DNA of 64,000 nucleotides, taken from contig DASWRI010000015.1 of assembly GCA_036403235.1 (NCBI GenBank), positions 1 through 64,000 on the forward strand. The letters run 5' to 3'. This DNA is from JBGTFE01 sp036403235. GTDB lineage: Bacteria > Acidobacteriota > Blastocatellia > Pyrinomonadales > Pyrinomonadaceae. Positions 34,332 through 42,644 of this stretch are shown here, in pieces. The notes below the pieces were generated by a model, which was given only the letters and a program-made list of their open reading frames with translations, searched no databases and had not been told where the DNA came from. Within the stretch, counting starts at the first letter, position 1, and the number at the start of each line of letters is the position of its first letter. The position numbers were made by a program, and so were the translations under genes.

Positions 34332-36182
34332 ATGACACTTTTGCATCGAATCGCTTTTTTCTGTCTAATTTTCGTCGCTGTGCTCGGCGCGGGCTTTCAA
34401 AAAGCCTCCGCCAGCCCGCAGGAAGATAAACCGCAAATCGCCAAAAATATAGTCGAAACAAAGGAAGAGACAACTGTTTCGGAAACTGAGATTGCGCCTA
34501 AAACGGAAGAGAAAAAAGCCGATTCCGCTACTGAAGAATACACGATTAGCTACAACCGCGTCGGCGTTCAAAATGACCAGACGCTGCCGCTGACGTTAAA
34601 CGAGGCCATCACAAAAGCGCTGGAAAACAATAATAATATTGAAATTTCGCGCGCGGACGTCAAAATTCAGGAGCAGTCTCTGCGCTCGCTTTTAGGATTT
34701 TACGACCCGACCATTAACGTTACGCCGACATTTTCGCGCAATGCGACGACCGGTTCGAGCGCCTCGAACGATTTTCGCGTCGATTCCGGCTTCAGCCAGT
34801 TTATCTCGAAGGGCGGCGGAAACTACAACGCCTTTTTCAACACGAGCCAGACGGGCAGCACTTCGCGCAACAACACGAATTTTAATTCGACTTCGACTCT
34901 CAGCTCGTCTTCGAGCACGACGTATTTCAGCAATCTCGGCGTGACCTTTAATCAGCCGCTTTTTAGAAATCGCTCGATTGACAACACGCGCCGCCAGATA
35001 AAAATCCAGCGCAAGCGCCTGCAGCAGTCCGACGCCGATTTTCGCCGCCAGACAATCGAAGTTATCGCGCAGGTTCAGCGTGCCTACTGGGATTTGGTTT
35101 TTGCGCTTCGCGACCAAAAAAATCGCGAAGACAATTTATCTCTCGCCAGAGAAAATCTGCGTCAGGTCGAAGCAAAAATCAGCGCCGGTTCAGCCGCGCA
35201 GCTCGCTCGCGCCGAAGTCAATACGGAAGTCGCCAACCGCGAATCCGATTTACTGCTTGCCGCACAGCAGGTTTCGATTGCCGAAAACTCTTTAAAAACG
35301 CTTATCCTGCGCGACCCGACGTCAACCGAATGGGAAGCGGCCTACATTCCGACCGACAAACCGGCTTACAGCGATGAGCCGGTAATTTTGAGCGACGCGG
35401 TCAAAGATGCGATGGACAATCGTCCCGAGCTGAGCCGTCTTCGGCTGCAAAAGGAAATCAACGACATCGACATCAGATATTTCAGAAACCAGCTCAAACC
35501 GCAGATTGATTTTAACTCGACCGTCTCGCTCGGCGGCCTTTCGCTCGGCAACGTCAATACATCTTCGACCAACGTGCCGATTTTGAATAATTCCGGCGAT
35601 TTGTATCTGCTCGAACAGCTAAACTCAAGATTCAGCCAGCAAAATTCGCCGTTTCTGCCGATTCCGAACCCGACGGTGACGGTCGCCGGATTGTCCGAAT
35701 TTTTCAACGGCGGAACGTTTCGCTCAATCCAGAATCTTTTCCGGACGGATTCGCCGAGCTACAGTTTCGGCATAACTTTTTCGTTCCCGATTGGAAATCG
35801 AACGGCGAGAGCAAATCTCGCGGGCGCGCAAATCCAGCAGGAACAAATCAGCGCGCAGACACGCTCGCAGGAACAGACCGTGATTGCCGAAGTAAGAAAT
35901 GCCGTGCAGGCGCTCGAAACCAATCGCCAAAGAGTTCTCTCGGCGAGAAAAGCGCGCGCCAACGCCGAAATCCAGCTCGAAGGCGAAAGAAGGCTCGTCG
36001 AAGCCGGACGCTCGACGACGTTTCTGCTTTTCCAGCGCGAAAACACTCTGGCCAACGCGCGCAACTCAGAGATTCGCGCCGAGACCGATTACAACAAAGC
36101 GCTCTCGGATTTACAGCGCGCGACTTCGACGACATTTCGGATTAACAACATCGAGATTCAATCGCCGATGACTGACAAGTAA
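34332..36182 (+). CDS. TolC-family outer-membrane efflux protein
   Basis: 616 residues from ATG 34332, where a signal peptide begins (LLHRIAFFCLIFVAVLGAGF). Two coiled-coil/beta repeats typical of TolC are seen: LTLNEAITKALENNNNIEIS with later FRRQTIEVIAQVQRAYWDLV, and FGITFSFPIGNRTARANLAG with ISAQTRSQEQTVIAEVRNAV. Glu/Gln-rich helices (AKISAGSAAQLARAEVNTEV) match the periplasmic barrel. It is longer than E. coli TolC (about 470) owing to a Ser/Thr/Asn-rich insertion near 160-210 and another near 440-490. It forms an exit duct for export systems; its pump partners are not in this window. Confidence 0.9.
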   Translation: MTLLHRIAFFCLIFVAVLGAGFQKASASPQEDKPQIAKNIVETKEETTVSETEIAPKTEEKKADSATEEYTISYNRVGVQNDQTLPLTLNEAITKALENNNNIEISRADVKIQEQSLRSLLGFYDPTINVTPTFSRNATTGSSASNDFRVDSGFSQFISKGGGNYNAFFNTSQTGSTSRNNTNFNSTSTLSSSSSTTYFSNLGVTFNQPLFRNRSIDNTRRQIKIQRKRLQQSDADFRRQTIEVIAQVQRAYWDLVFALRDQKNREDNLSLARENLRQVEAKISAGSAAQLARAEVNTEVANRESDLLLAAQQVSIAENSLKTLILRDPTSTEWEAAYIPTDKPAYSDEPVILSDAVKDAMDNRPELSRLRLQKEINDIDIRYFRNQLKPQIDFNSTVSLGGLSLGNVNTSSTNVPILNNSGDLYLLEQLNSRFSQQNSPFLPIPNPTVTVAGLSEFFNGGTFRSIQNLFRTDSPSYSFGITFSFPIGNRTARANLAGAQIQQEQISAQTRSQEQTVIAEVRNAVQALETNRQRVLSARKARANAEIQLEGERRLVEAGRSTTFLLFQRENTLANARNSEIRAETDYNKALSDLQRATSTTFRINNIEIQSPMTDK

Positions 36183-36228
36183 ATTTTTTGATTTCAGCTG
36201 TTTACGTTACCCAATCTAATTATTTTCT

Positions 36229-36252
36229 AAAGAGTCGCATTGCCGACTCTTT
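36229..36252 (+). terminator. Hairpin terminator after the TolC-family gene
   Basis: AAAGAGTCG pairs with CGACTCTTT around a 6-base loop, 46 bases after the stop codon. The T tract is short. An in-frame TTG for the next gene lies in the loop and was rejected as a start. Confidence 0.6.
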
Positions 36253-36284
36253 ATGTTTTGCTTAAAGTCTGCGAAAATTACCGC

Positions 36285-37073
36285 GTGAAAATTTCTGCCG
36301 TCATCATCTGTTTTAACGAAGAACAAAAAATCGCCAAAGCAATCGAATCCGTTCGTTGGGCCGACGAAATTCTAGTTGTGGATTCCGAATCGACCGACAA
36401 AACGCGCGAGATTGCTGTTTCATTAGGCGCAAAAGTTTTGATAAAAAAATGGCCGGGATTTTCCGCGCAAAAACAATTCGCGGTCGAAAACGCTTCGTTT
36501 GAATGGATTTTCAGTCTCGACGCCGACGAAATCGTTTCCGACGAGTTACATGAGGAAATTCTGAAATTAAAAAACGCGCCGGAAAAATTAAAAGCCGACG
36601 GCTTTCGCATTCCGCGGCTTTCCTTTTATATGAATCGCCCGATTCGACACGGCGGCTGGTATCCGGACTGGCAAATGCGGCTTTTTAATCGCCGAAAAGG
36701 AAAATGGAAAGACGTTTTGATTCACGAATCGTTTGAAATGGAAACGGGCGCAAAAATAGAAAGACTCACTGGCGACATTCTTCATTACAGCTGGGAAAGC
36801 GCCGCGCAGCACGAGCAGATGATTGGCGAAAGATACGCGCCGCTCGCCGCCGCACAGAATTTCCAAAAAGGTAAAACAACTTCGCGTTTAAAAATCGTCA
36901 CCGCCGGATTTTTGGCTTTTGTGCAAAGCTACATCATCAAAGCCGGGTTTCTCGACGGTTTCGCAGGCTTTTGCATCGCCCGCTTTGCCGCGCACCACGC
37001 TTATCTGAAACATCTTCTTTTATGGGAAATGCAGGAAAAAAGTAAGAAACTAAAAGTAAAAAGTAAAAAATGA
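36285..37073 (+). CDS. Family 2 glycosyltransferase (WaaE/KdtX-like)
   Basis: 262 residues from GTG 36285; the family normally begins right at the first beta strand (KISAVIICFNEE). GT-A features: ESVRWADEILVVDSESTDKT, the metal-binding FSLDADE, and GGWYPDWQMRLFNRRKGKW with FEMETG after it. The profile is that of WaaE-like lipopolysaccharide-core glucosyltransferases, which act on the cytoplasmic face of the inner membrane. The hydrophobic segment near 210-240 may associate with the membrane. The C-terminal ~14 residues (KKLKVKSKK) are encoded by a short-word repeat element that continues past the stop, so the native end may have been replaced. Confidence 0.87.
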   Translation: MKISAVIICFNEEQKIAKAIESVRWADEILVVDSESTDKTREIAVSLGAKVLIKKWPGFSAQKQFAVENASFEWIFSLDADEIVSDELHEEILKLKNAPEKLKADGFRIPRLSFYMNRPIRHGGWYPDWQMRLFNRRKGKWKDVLIHESFEMETGAKIERLTGDILHYSWESAAQHEQMIGERYAPLAAAQNFQKGKTTSRLKIVTAGFLAFVQSYIIKAGFLDGFAGFCIARFAAHHAYLKHLLLWEMQEKSKKLKVKSKK

Positions 37074-37125
37074 AGAAATATTCCTAAACTTTTCACTTTT
37101 CATTTTTCACTTTTCACTTTCCTGC
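37031..37125. repeat. Short-tandem-word hairpin (AAAAGTA type) overlapping the glycosyltransferase 3' end
   Basis: GCAGGAAA at 37031 pairs exactly with TTTCCTGC ending at 37125. Between them, AAAGTAAAAAGTAAAAAATG on the left faces inverted AAAGTGAAAAATGAAAAGTG-like words on the right, making an imperfect hairpin. The left arm encodes the last residues of the glycosyltransferase. Confidence 0.7.
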
Positions 37126-37226
37126 TGATTGTTGCAACTATTCAAATTTTCAATACATCAAACATTCAGTTTCCATTGATTTTGCGGTATATTGTCATTA
37201 ACAATTCGGGTTCGGGGTTTATTTTT

Positions 37227-37868
37227 ATGAAAAATATTTTTTATACTGCGGCGGCCATTTTTATTTTTTCCTTTTCGGTTTTTGCCCAGACGGAACAGAC
37301 GCAAAAAGGCGTTGACAATCAGACGCAGAAAATCAAGGAACAAGGAAATAAAACCACGCAGACACAGACAAATACCGGCGGCGGACGCGTAATCGACTGG
37401 GGCGGCGACAAAACCAAAGTTCGCGCCCGTCTGGCAAATCCGTATAAATTAAATTCGCGACGCGACGCGCTGCTCGAAACGATTACCGACGTTCTCGAAA
37501 GCATGAAAATTTTGATTGACGATGCCGCTTCGCGTCCGAAAGACGGAATCGTCGTCACGCAGCCGTTTATTTTTGCAAAAGGCGCGGTTATCACCCGCAG
37601 CGAGCTCGGGCGCTACGCCGTAATGCCGAATTCGGATACTTCCTGGACACGCGGGCGCTACACGTTAACGGTCGAAGTTCAATCGATTGACGGCGTCCAA
37701 AACAACGTTTCGGTGACGGCGAAAATCGAAGGCCGGTCGGAAAACGGCTTTGAATCCGAATGGACGACGCTGCAAAGCTCAGGCACAATCGAAGACGAAT
37801 TTATGGTAAAACTGGTCGAAGCCGTCACGGGTACGTTGATTGATACGCCGAAAGATTCCGACCAGTAG
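37227..37868 (+). CDS. Secreted hypothetical protein
   Basis: 213 residues from ATG 37227, starting with a clear signal peptide (IFYTAAAIFIFSFSVFAQ). A Gln/Thr/Asn-rich segment (TQKIKEQGNKTTQTQT) leads to a globular domain with RDALLETITDVLESMKILID and YTLTVEVQSIDGVQNNVSVT, alternating helix and strand. I do not recognise a family. It is the first of four small plus-strand genes for exported proteins ending with a VWA protein, so an envelope role is likely. The upstream in-frame extension to 37176 was rejected because it removes the signal peptide from the N-terminus. Confidence 0.75.
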   Translation: MKNIFYTAAAIFIFSFSVFAQTEQTQKGVDNQTQKIKEQGNKTTQTQTNTGGGRVIDWGGDKTKVRARLANPYKLNSRRDALLETITDVLESMKILIDDAASRPKDGIVVTQPFIFAKGAVITRSELGRYAVMPNSDTSWTRGRYTLTVEVQSIDGVQNNVSVTAKIEGRSENGFESEWTTLQSSGTIEDEFMVKLVEAVTGTLIDTPKDSDQ

Positions 37869-37882
37869 TTTTTTTGAGATTT

Positions 37883-38410
37883 ATGTTTTTCAAGTTTCTG
37901 CAATTTATTTTTCTTTTGACGCTTGTAACGCTGGCGTCCGTTTGCGTTAACGCTCAGGTTGACGCGAGCTCGCCGAACGGGCGACCACGGCAGGAAGAGG
38001 ATTTGCCGAAAAGCATCAAGGAAAATCTGGCCAAAGGACGCATCGAACAGGAAATAAAAGAACACGAGGAGCTTCTCAAACGCGGCGACGAAGCTTTGGA
38101 GCTGTGTGACGAACTCGAAAAATCTTTCGTCGCCAACAATAAATTGTCGTCCGAAGATTATAAAAAGCTCGACCGCCTGGAAAAGCTCGTTCGAAAAATA
38201 AGAAGCGACCTCGGCGGCGACGATGACGACGCAAATGCGGAAGAAAAAAATCCTTCGACTGTCGAGAACGCCTTCAAAATATTACAGGAAAATACCGTTC
38301 AATTGGTCGATGAGCTAAAAAAATCGACTCGCTACAGCATTTCCGTGCTGGCGATTGAAAGCTCGAACGTTTTGCTAAAAGTTGTCAGATTTCTCAGGTT
38401 CAAAAAATAA
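37883..38410 (+). CDS. Secreted hypothetical protein, charged helical
   Basis: 175 residues from ATG 37883 (GAG a few bases upstream), with a signal peptide ending SVCVNAQ. The mature part is mostly charged helix (NLAKGRIEQEIKEHEELLKR, DYKKLDRLEKLVRKIRSDLG) with coiled-coil potential, then an acidic stretch (GGDDDDANAEEKN) and a final helical segment. No family is recognised. It lies 14 bases after the previous secreted protein and 14 before the VWA gene, so the three are probably one operon. Confidence 0.75.
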   Translation: MFFKFLQFIFLLTLVTLASVCVNAQVDASSPNGRPRQEEDLPKSIKENLAKGRIEQEIKEHEELLKRGDEALELCDELEKSFVANNKLSSEDYKKLDRLEKLVRKIRSDLGGDDDDANAEEKNPSTVENAFKILQENTVQLVDELKKSTRYSISVLAIESSNVLLKVVRFLRFKK

Positions 38411-38424
38411 TTTTTTTTCGGCTT

Positions 38425-39330
38425 ATGCAGAAATTTCTTTTTTCTCTTCTAATTATGCTGAGCTTCGCCGTCTGCGCTCGCGCACAGGTCGAAGACGACG
38501 AGCCAATTAAAGTCGATTCCTCGATTGTCGTCATAAACGCAACCATCACGGATTTGAAAGGAAAAGCCGTCTCGGGCCTGAATCAATCACTTTTTAAAAT
38601 TTTCGAAGATGGCAAAGAGCAAAAGATAGATTTTTTTGCGGCCGAGAAAACTCCGTTTGCAGCAATCGTGCTGCTTGATTCTTCGGGCAGCATGGAGCAG
38701 CGCATAAGTCTTGCGCGCTCGGCGGCGATAAATTTTCTCGACGGTTTGCGCATCGATGACAACGTCGCGATTTATCATTTCGATTCGAAAGTTTCGCTCG
38801 TTCAGGATTTTTCGAATACGCGAGATATTGTCGAAAGCATTTTCGATTTGAAGGCAGACGGCATGACCGTCTTAAATGACGCGGTTTTTGAGGCGGCAAA
38901 GGAATTGGAAAAGCGTCCGGAAAAACGAAAGGCCATCATCGTGCTTTCCGACGGGGCAGACACGAAAAGCAAGCTTTCCGCCGATAAAGCGTTAAAAGCC
39001 GCGCTCGCCGCCAACGCGACGATTTACACGGTCGATATGACCTCAATCGACACGGGGCTTAAGGAAAAGCTGCAAAATCAAGGCGTTTTGAAAAATTTTG
39101 CCGAAAAAAGCGGCGGGAGATTTATTCCCGTTTCGGGCGGAATCGCACTCAGAGACGCGTTTAAGGAAATCGTCGCGGAGCTCGGCGCGCAATACACAAT
39201 CACGTATCTGCCGACAAACACCGCAAAAGACGGAAAATGGCGTGAGATAGAAGTCAGAGTCGCCAAACCGAATTTAAATATCAGAACCCGCAAAGGCTAC
39301 AACGCACCGAAAGAAAAAGATAAAAAATGA
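38425..39330 (+). CDS. Exported VWA-domain protein (acidobacterial VWFA-related family)
   Basis: 301 residues with a signal peptide ending CARAQ. A short N-terminal beta domain (VVINATITDLKGKAVSGLNQ, FKIFEDGKEQKIDFF) is followed by a von Willebrand A domain with a complete MIDAS: DSSGSM, a Thr in GMTVLNDAV, and the Asp of VLSDGADTKS. The combination matches the VWFA-related family abundant in Acidobacteriota (TIGR03436-type). Such proteins bind metal-dependent partners in the envelope; the ligand is unknown. Its stop overlaps the next ATG by 4 bases. Confidence 0.9.
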   Translation: MQKFLFSLLIMLSFAVCARAQVEDDEPIKVDSSIVVINATITDLKGKAVSGLNQSLFKIFEDGKEQKIDFFAAEKTPFAAIVLLDSSGSMEQRISLARSAAINFLDGLRIDDNVAIYHFDSKVSLVQDFSNTRDIVESIFDLKADGMTVLNDAVFEAAKELEKRPEKRKAIIVLSDGADTKSKLSADKALKAALAANATIYTVDMTSIDTGLKEKLQNQGVLKNFAEKSGGRFIPVSGGIALRDAFKEIVAELGAQYTITYLPTNTAKDGKWREIEVRVAKPNLNIRTRKGYNAPKEKDKK

Positions 39331-39599
39331 AACGGCTCAGAATCTTTTTGATGATGTTTGCGCTCGGATTGGCGTCCGTTTCTTTTTTTAACTCAATTTA
39401 TGATAAATGGACGGAAATTCCCGTCGAGCTTCCTCAAGTAAAATCCGAAACGCCGATAATCATTTTTCCGAGATATTTTAATGAAATTCCCGGCGGTGGA
39501 GGCGGCGCAAGCGGGTGCGATTGTGGTTCTCCCGAATTTGACCAGACTTCAAAACAAAGGCGTAAAGTAAACAAACACAAATTTTCGCCGCGGAATTAA
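39327..39599 (+). CDS. Small exported hypothetical protein with Gly/Cys motif
   Basis: 90 residues starting inside the VWA stop codon (ATGA). An N-terminal hydrophobic helix (LRIFLMMFALGLASVSFF) is followed by PRYFNEIPGGGGGASGCDCG and a basic tail (SKQRRKVNKHKF). The GGGGGASGCDCG segment is unusual; two Cys could bind metal or form a disulfide. No family is recognised. Coupling to the VWA gene suggests a shared task. Confidence 0.65.
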   Translation: MKRLRIFLMMFALGLASVSFFNSIYDKWTEIPVELPQVKSETPIIIFPRYFNEIPGGGGGASGCDCGSPEFDQTSKQRRKVNKHKFSPRN

Positions 39600-39613
39600 A
39601 TTACTGCATTTAC

Positions 39614-40750
39614 TTAAAAACTCGTTTTATTTCTCATCTTGTCGGCGTGTCTTTCAAACGCCAAATCAATCAGCTTATCAATCACTTTTGAGAATCCCAT
39701 TCCCGTTCCGGCCCACATTTTCGGAAAGCCCGAAGCGTCGGTCAAACCGGGCAGAGTATTAATTTCGTTGACGAGCAGCGCGCCGTTATCATTTCGCAAA
39801 AAGAAATCGACGCGCGCCAGCCCCGAACCGTCAACGGCTTTAAAAGCCGAAATTGCCATTTGCTGGATTTTTTTGACGAGTTCTTCGGAAATCAGCGCCG
39901 GGACGACAAAATCGTTGTTGCCCGTTCCCGTGTATTTTTCGGTGTAATCGAGAAATTTCTTGCTGTCGTCGTGGATGATATATTCACCCGGAAGGCTTGC
40001 CTGAGGCTTATCGTTACCGATGACGGCGCATTCGATTTCGCGCATATCGAGCGCTTCTTCGACGATAATTTTGCGGTCGTATTCGGCGGCGAGATTGATG
40101 GCGTCTCTTAAAGATTCGGCATCGTCGGCGCGCGAAACTCCGACGGACGAGCCCAGATTTGCCGGTTTTACAAAACACGGATAGCCGAGTTTTGCTTCGA
40201 TTTGTTTTATCACCGCCTCGTCTCTGGCGCTTTCCCATTCGCTTCGCAAAAACCAGACGTATTTGCAAATCGGCAGCTCGGCGTCGCGAAAAAGCGTTTT
40301 CATCACGACTTTGTCCATTCCGCAGGCCGAAGCCAGAACGCCGCCGCCGACATACGGGATTCCGGCCATTTCAAAAAGCCCCTGAACCGTTCCGTCTTCG
40401 CCGTAAGTTCCGTGCAGCACCGGAAAAATCACGTCGAGCGGCGAAAGCCTTTCTTCACCGCCCGTCGCTTCGAGTTTGGTCAAGCCTTTATATTTTGTGT
40501 CGCCGAGCAGCGCGACTGTGCTTTTCGGAAAAAATTCGATTTTATCGCTTAAAACTTCCTGCGTTTTTTCGGGAAATAAGCTCAAAGATTCGGCCGGATT
40601 GAGCCAGCTTCCGTCTTTTGTAATCGCAATCGGAAAAACTTCGTATTTTTCCTTGTCGATTTGTTCGATAACCGTTTTTGCCGAACGAATGGAGATTTCG
40701 TGCTCGCCCGAACGACCGCCGAAAACTACGCCGATTCTGATTTTGTTCAT
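39614..40750 (-). CDS. ddl: D-alanine--D-alanine ligase
   Basis: 378 residues, ATP-grasp enzyme joining two D-Ala for peptidoglycan. N-terminal VVFGGRSGEHEISIRSAKTV is the Ddl signature; VLHGTYGEDGTVQGLFEMAG, CFVKPANLGSSVGVSRADD and LVNEINTLPGLTDASGFPKM follow in order. The length and the omega-loop region are of the VanA/long Ddl type. It converges with the 90-residue gene (14-base gap). Alr, its substrate supplier, is at the left end of the window. Confidence 0.97.
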   Translation of the reverse strand: MNKIRIGVVFGGRSGEHEISIRSAKTVIEQIDKEKYEVFPIAITKDGSWLNPAESLSLFPEKTQEVLSDKIEFFPKSTVALLGDTKYKGLTKLEATGGEERLSPLDVIFPVLHGTYGEDGTVQGLFEMAGIPYVGGGVLASACGMDKVVMKTLFRDAELPICKYVWFLRSEWESARDEAVIKQIEAKLGYPCFVKPANLGSSVGVSRADDAESLRDAINLAAEYDRKIIVEEALDMREIECAVIGNDKPQASLPGEYIIHDDSKKFLDYTEKYTGTGNNDFVVPALISEELVKKIQQMAISAFKAVDGSGLARVDFFLRNDNGALLVNEINTLPGLTDASGFPKMWAGTGMGFSKVIDKLIDLAFERHADKMRNKTSF

Positions 40751-40757
40751 AAAAAAA

Positions 40758-40816
40758 AGTGGTCAGTGGTCAGTAAAGCCTTTTGGGCTGATTAGTGACT
40801 GCTGAGCGCTGACCTC
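40758..40816. repeat. Short-tandem-word hairpin (AGTGGTC type) between arginase and ddl
   Basis: AGTGGTCAGTGGTCAGT (from 40759) followed by AAAGCC is mirrored by GGCTGATTAGTGACTGCTGA and GCGCTGACCTCT on the right, giving an imperfect hairpin with loop TTTT. It fills the whole space between the two genes. Confidence 0.75.
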
Positions 40817-41778
40817 TATAAAATAGTTTTTCCGAGCGCCGATAGAATCAGCTCGCACGCGAGCTCGACCGTAATATTGCTTTTATCGAGCATCGGATTG
40901 ACCTCGACGATTTCAAACGAGCGCATTCCGCTGTGCTCGGCGATGACCTCAAGCGCAAGATGCGCTTCGCGATACGTTATTCCGCCGCGAACGAGCGTTC
41001 CCGAGCCGGGCGCAAAACGCGGGTCTATCACGTCCACGTCAAAGGTTACCGCAAAACCGCCCGGAGCCTGAGACGCGATAACGATGGCGTCTTTTACGCA
41101 CGCCAGCATTCCGCGTTTGTCGATGTCGCTCATCGTAAAAAAATTTTCGCGCATGCCGAGCTTGCGAATCTGCTGGCGCTCGGCCGTGTCCAAATCGCGC
41201 GCGCCGACATGAGCGCAAAACTTCGGATTCAATTTCGGCTTAAAGCCCTCGATATTTACAAGCTTTTTGTCGCCGTGACCTAAAATCGCGGCGAGCGGCA
41301 TTCCGTGAATATTTCCCGACTGCGACGTTTCATTCGTGTTTATGTCGGCGTGCGCGTCAAACCAAATCAAGCCGATTTCCTGTTCTTTCCGGTGAAAAAA
41401 TGACGAAATCCCGGAAAATGTTCCGATGGCAATCGAATGGTCGCCGCCTAAGATTACCGGAATTGCTTCGTCTTCCAGAATTCCTTTGACCGATTCGGCC
41501 ATATTTTTGCAAGCGGCGACAATTTCAGTTAAGTACTTCGGATTTTCGCAAACCTGCGCTTTATAATCGGGCTTGATACATTCGACGTCGCCGTAATCTT
41601 TTACTTCGTAACCGAGCTCGCGCACGTGCTCGCTTAAAAGGCTGCCGCGAATTTTTGAAAGACGCATCGCCGAAACGCCGAGCTCGCTGCCAATGGTCTC
41701 CGCTCCGAAGCCGAGCGGAACGCCTAAAATTCCGACTTTTTTGCCTCTGCCGGGAAAATCTGTTTCTTCTAAAGCCAT
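40816..41778 (-). CDS. rocF: Arginase
   Basis: 320 residues, ureohydrolase fold. The binuclear manganese ligands are in GGDHSIAIG, WFDAHADINTNETS and TFDVDVIDPRFAPGSG; N-terminal VGILGVPLGFGAETIGSELG and MRSFEIVEVNPMLD agree with arginases rather than agmatinases. It hydrolyses arginine to ornithine and urea. Agmatinase or formimidoylglutamase are less likely alternatives. It lies between the HPr gene and ddl on the same strand, 57 bases after HPr. Confidence 0.92.
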   Translation of the reverse strand: MALEETDFPGRGKKVGILGVPLGFGAETIGSELGVSAMRLSKIRGSLLSEHVRELGYEVKDYGDVECIKPDYKAQVCENPKYLTEIVAACKNMAESVKGILEDEAIPVILGGDHSIAIGTFSGISSFFHRKEQEIGLIWFDAHADINTNETSQSGNIHGMPLAAILGHGDKKLVNIEGFKPKLNPKFCAHVGARDLDTAERQQIRKLGMRENFFTMSDIDKRGMLACVKDAIVIASQAPGGFAVTFDVDVIDPRFAPGSGTLVRGGITYREAHLALEVIAEHSGMRSFEIVEVNPMLDKSNITVELACELILSALGKTIL

Positions 41779-41835
41779 ATTTTCTGAGAAAAAAGAATCA
41801 AAAATTTGCGTGGAAAATTTTAACTCCGAATTTAA

Positions 41836-42108
41836 TTATAATTCACCGAAGCCGTCCGCGAAAATTTCCTGAATCGATTGAAAGGCCTGCTTTTCGTCAG
41901 CGCCTTCGACGCTCAATGCGAGCTCGATTCCTTTGGCGGCGGCCAGCGTCAGAACGCTCAAAATCGATTTCGCGTCGGCCATTACGAAATTGTCGCTTCT
42001 GACGAGCTTAATTTTGCTTTGAAAACTGCCCGCCAATCTGACAAGCTGAGCGGCGGCGCGTGCGTGAAGTCCGAGCGGATTGATAATTTTAACTTTGCCT
42101 TCAAGCAT
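41836..42108 (-). CDS. ptsH: Phosphocarrier protein HPr
   Basis: 90 residues. Active-site His15 in GLHARAA and a regulatory Ser48 in DAKSIL (equivalent of Ser46), the target of HPr kinase encoded 1.4 kb upstream. It overlaps the EIIA gene by 8 bases. No enzyme I gene lies in the window. The C-terminus is standard. With an EIIA-Man protein, RapZ and HprK as neighbours, it is likely to serve regulation rather than sugar uptake. Confidence 0.96.
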   Translation of the reverse strand: MLEGKVKIINPLGLHARAAAQLVRLAGSFQSKIKLVRSDNFVMADAKSILSVLTLAAAKGIELALSVEGADEKQAFQSIQEIFADGFGEL

Positions 42109-42526
42109 CTTTTTTCAATTTTTGCGGCTCAAGCAGTTCGCTCGTGCGATAAATCGCCTGCTTTCCCTGTTCTTCAACTTGTTTTGCCATCTCATTTAGC
42201 GTCAGCTCTTTGTTCTGCGAAGCAAGTTTTATGACCATCGGCAAATTGACGCCGGTCACGATTTCGACTTCATTGTCCTTGATAAACATCGCCGAAATAT
42301 TCGTCGGAGTTCCGCCGAACATATCCGTCAAAAGCAAAACTCCCGCGCCCTGCGAGACTTTTTTGATGGCGCGCAGGATTTCGTCTTTCGCCATCTCGAC
42401 GTCGTCGTGCCAACCGATTGAAACCGCCGTTATATGGCCCTGCACGCCGATAATTGTCTCAGCCGCCGCCAGCAATTCTCCCGCTACCTGCCCGTGCGTA
42501 ACAATAACACCACCGATTTTTTTCAT
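42101..42526 (-). CDS. PTS EIIA-mannose-type protein
   Basis: 141 residues, a single EIIA-Man domain. VIVTHGQVAGELLAAAETII carries the phosphorylated His11, and LLLTDMFGGTPTNISAMF is the family signature. No EIIB, EIIC or EIID gene is present, so it is a stand-alone regulatory EIIA. It overlaps ptsH and lies downstream of rapZ across a repeat hairpin. The phosphorylation state could report carbon supply to partner proteins. Confidence 0.93.
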   Translation of the reverse strand: MKKIGGVIVTHGQVAGELLAAAETIIGVQGHITAVSIGWHDDVEMAKDEILRAIKKVSQGAGVLLLTDMFGGTPTNISAMFIKDNEVEIVTGVNLPMVIKLASQNKELTLNEMAKQVEEQGKQAIYRTSELLEPQKLKKDA

Positions 42527-42532
42527 AAATTT

Positions 42533-42644
42533 TAGTCAGTGGTCGGTGGTCGGTGGTCGGTGGTCGGTTGTTTGTTGAATAAAATTATGTTCTCAATTTA
42601 AATTCAACAGGCAACTGACCACCGGCCACTGACCACTGACCACT
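42533..42644. repeat. Short-tandem-word hairpin (GGTCGGT type) between rapZ and the EIIA gene
   Basis: TAGTCAGTGGTCGGTGGTCG and further GGTCGGT copies (42533-42570) are mirrored by ACTGACCACCGGCCACTGAC and more (42613-42644), giving a long imperfect stem around an AT-rich loop of about 45 bases. The right arm runs up to the rapZ stop codon. Confidence 0.8.

Noticed and set aside
36240..36284. TTG start for the glycosyltransferase
   Set aside because: It lies in the loop of a terminator hairpin and adds residues not found in the family; GTG 36285 is used.
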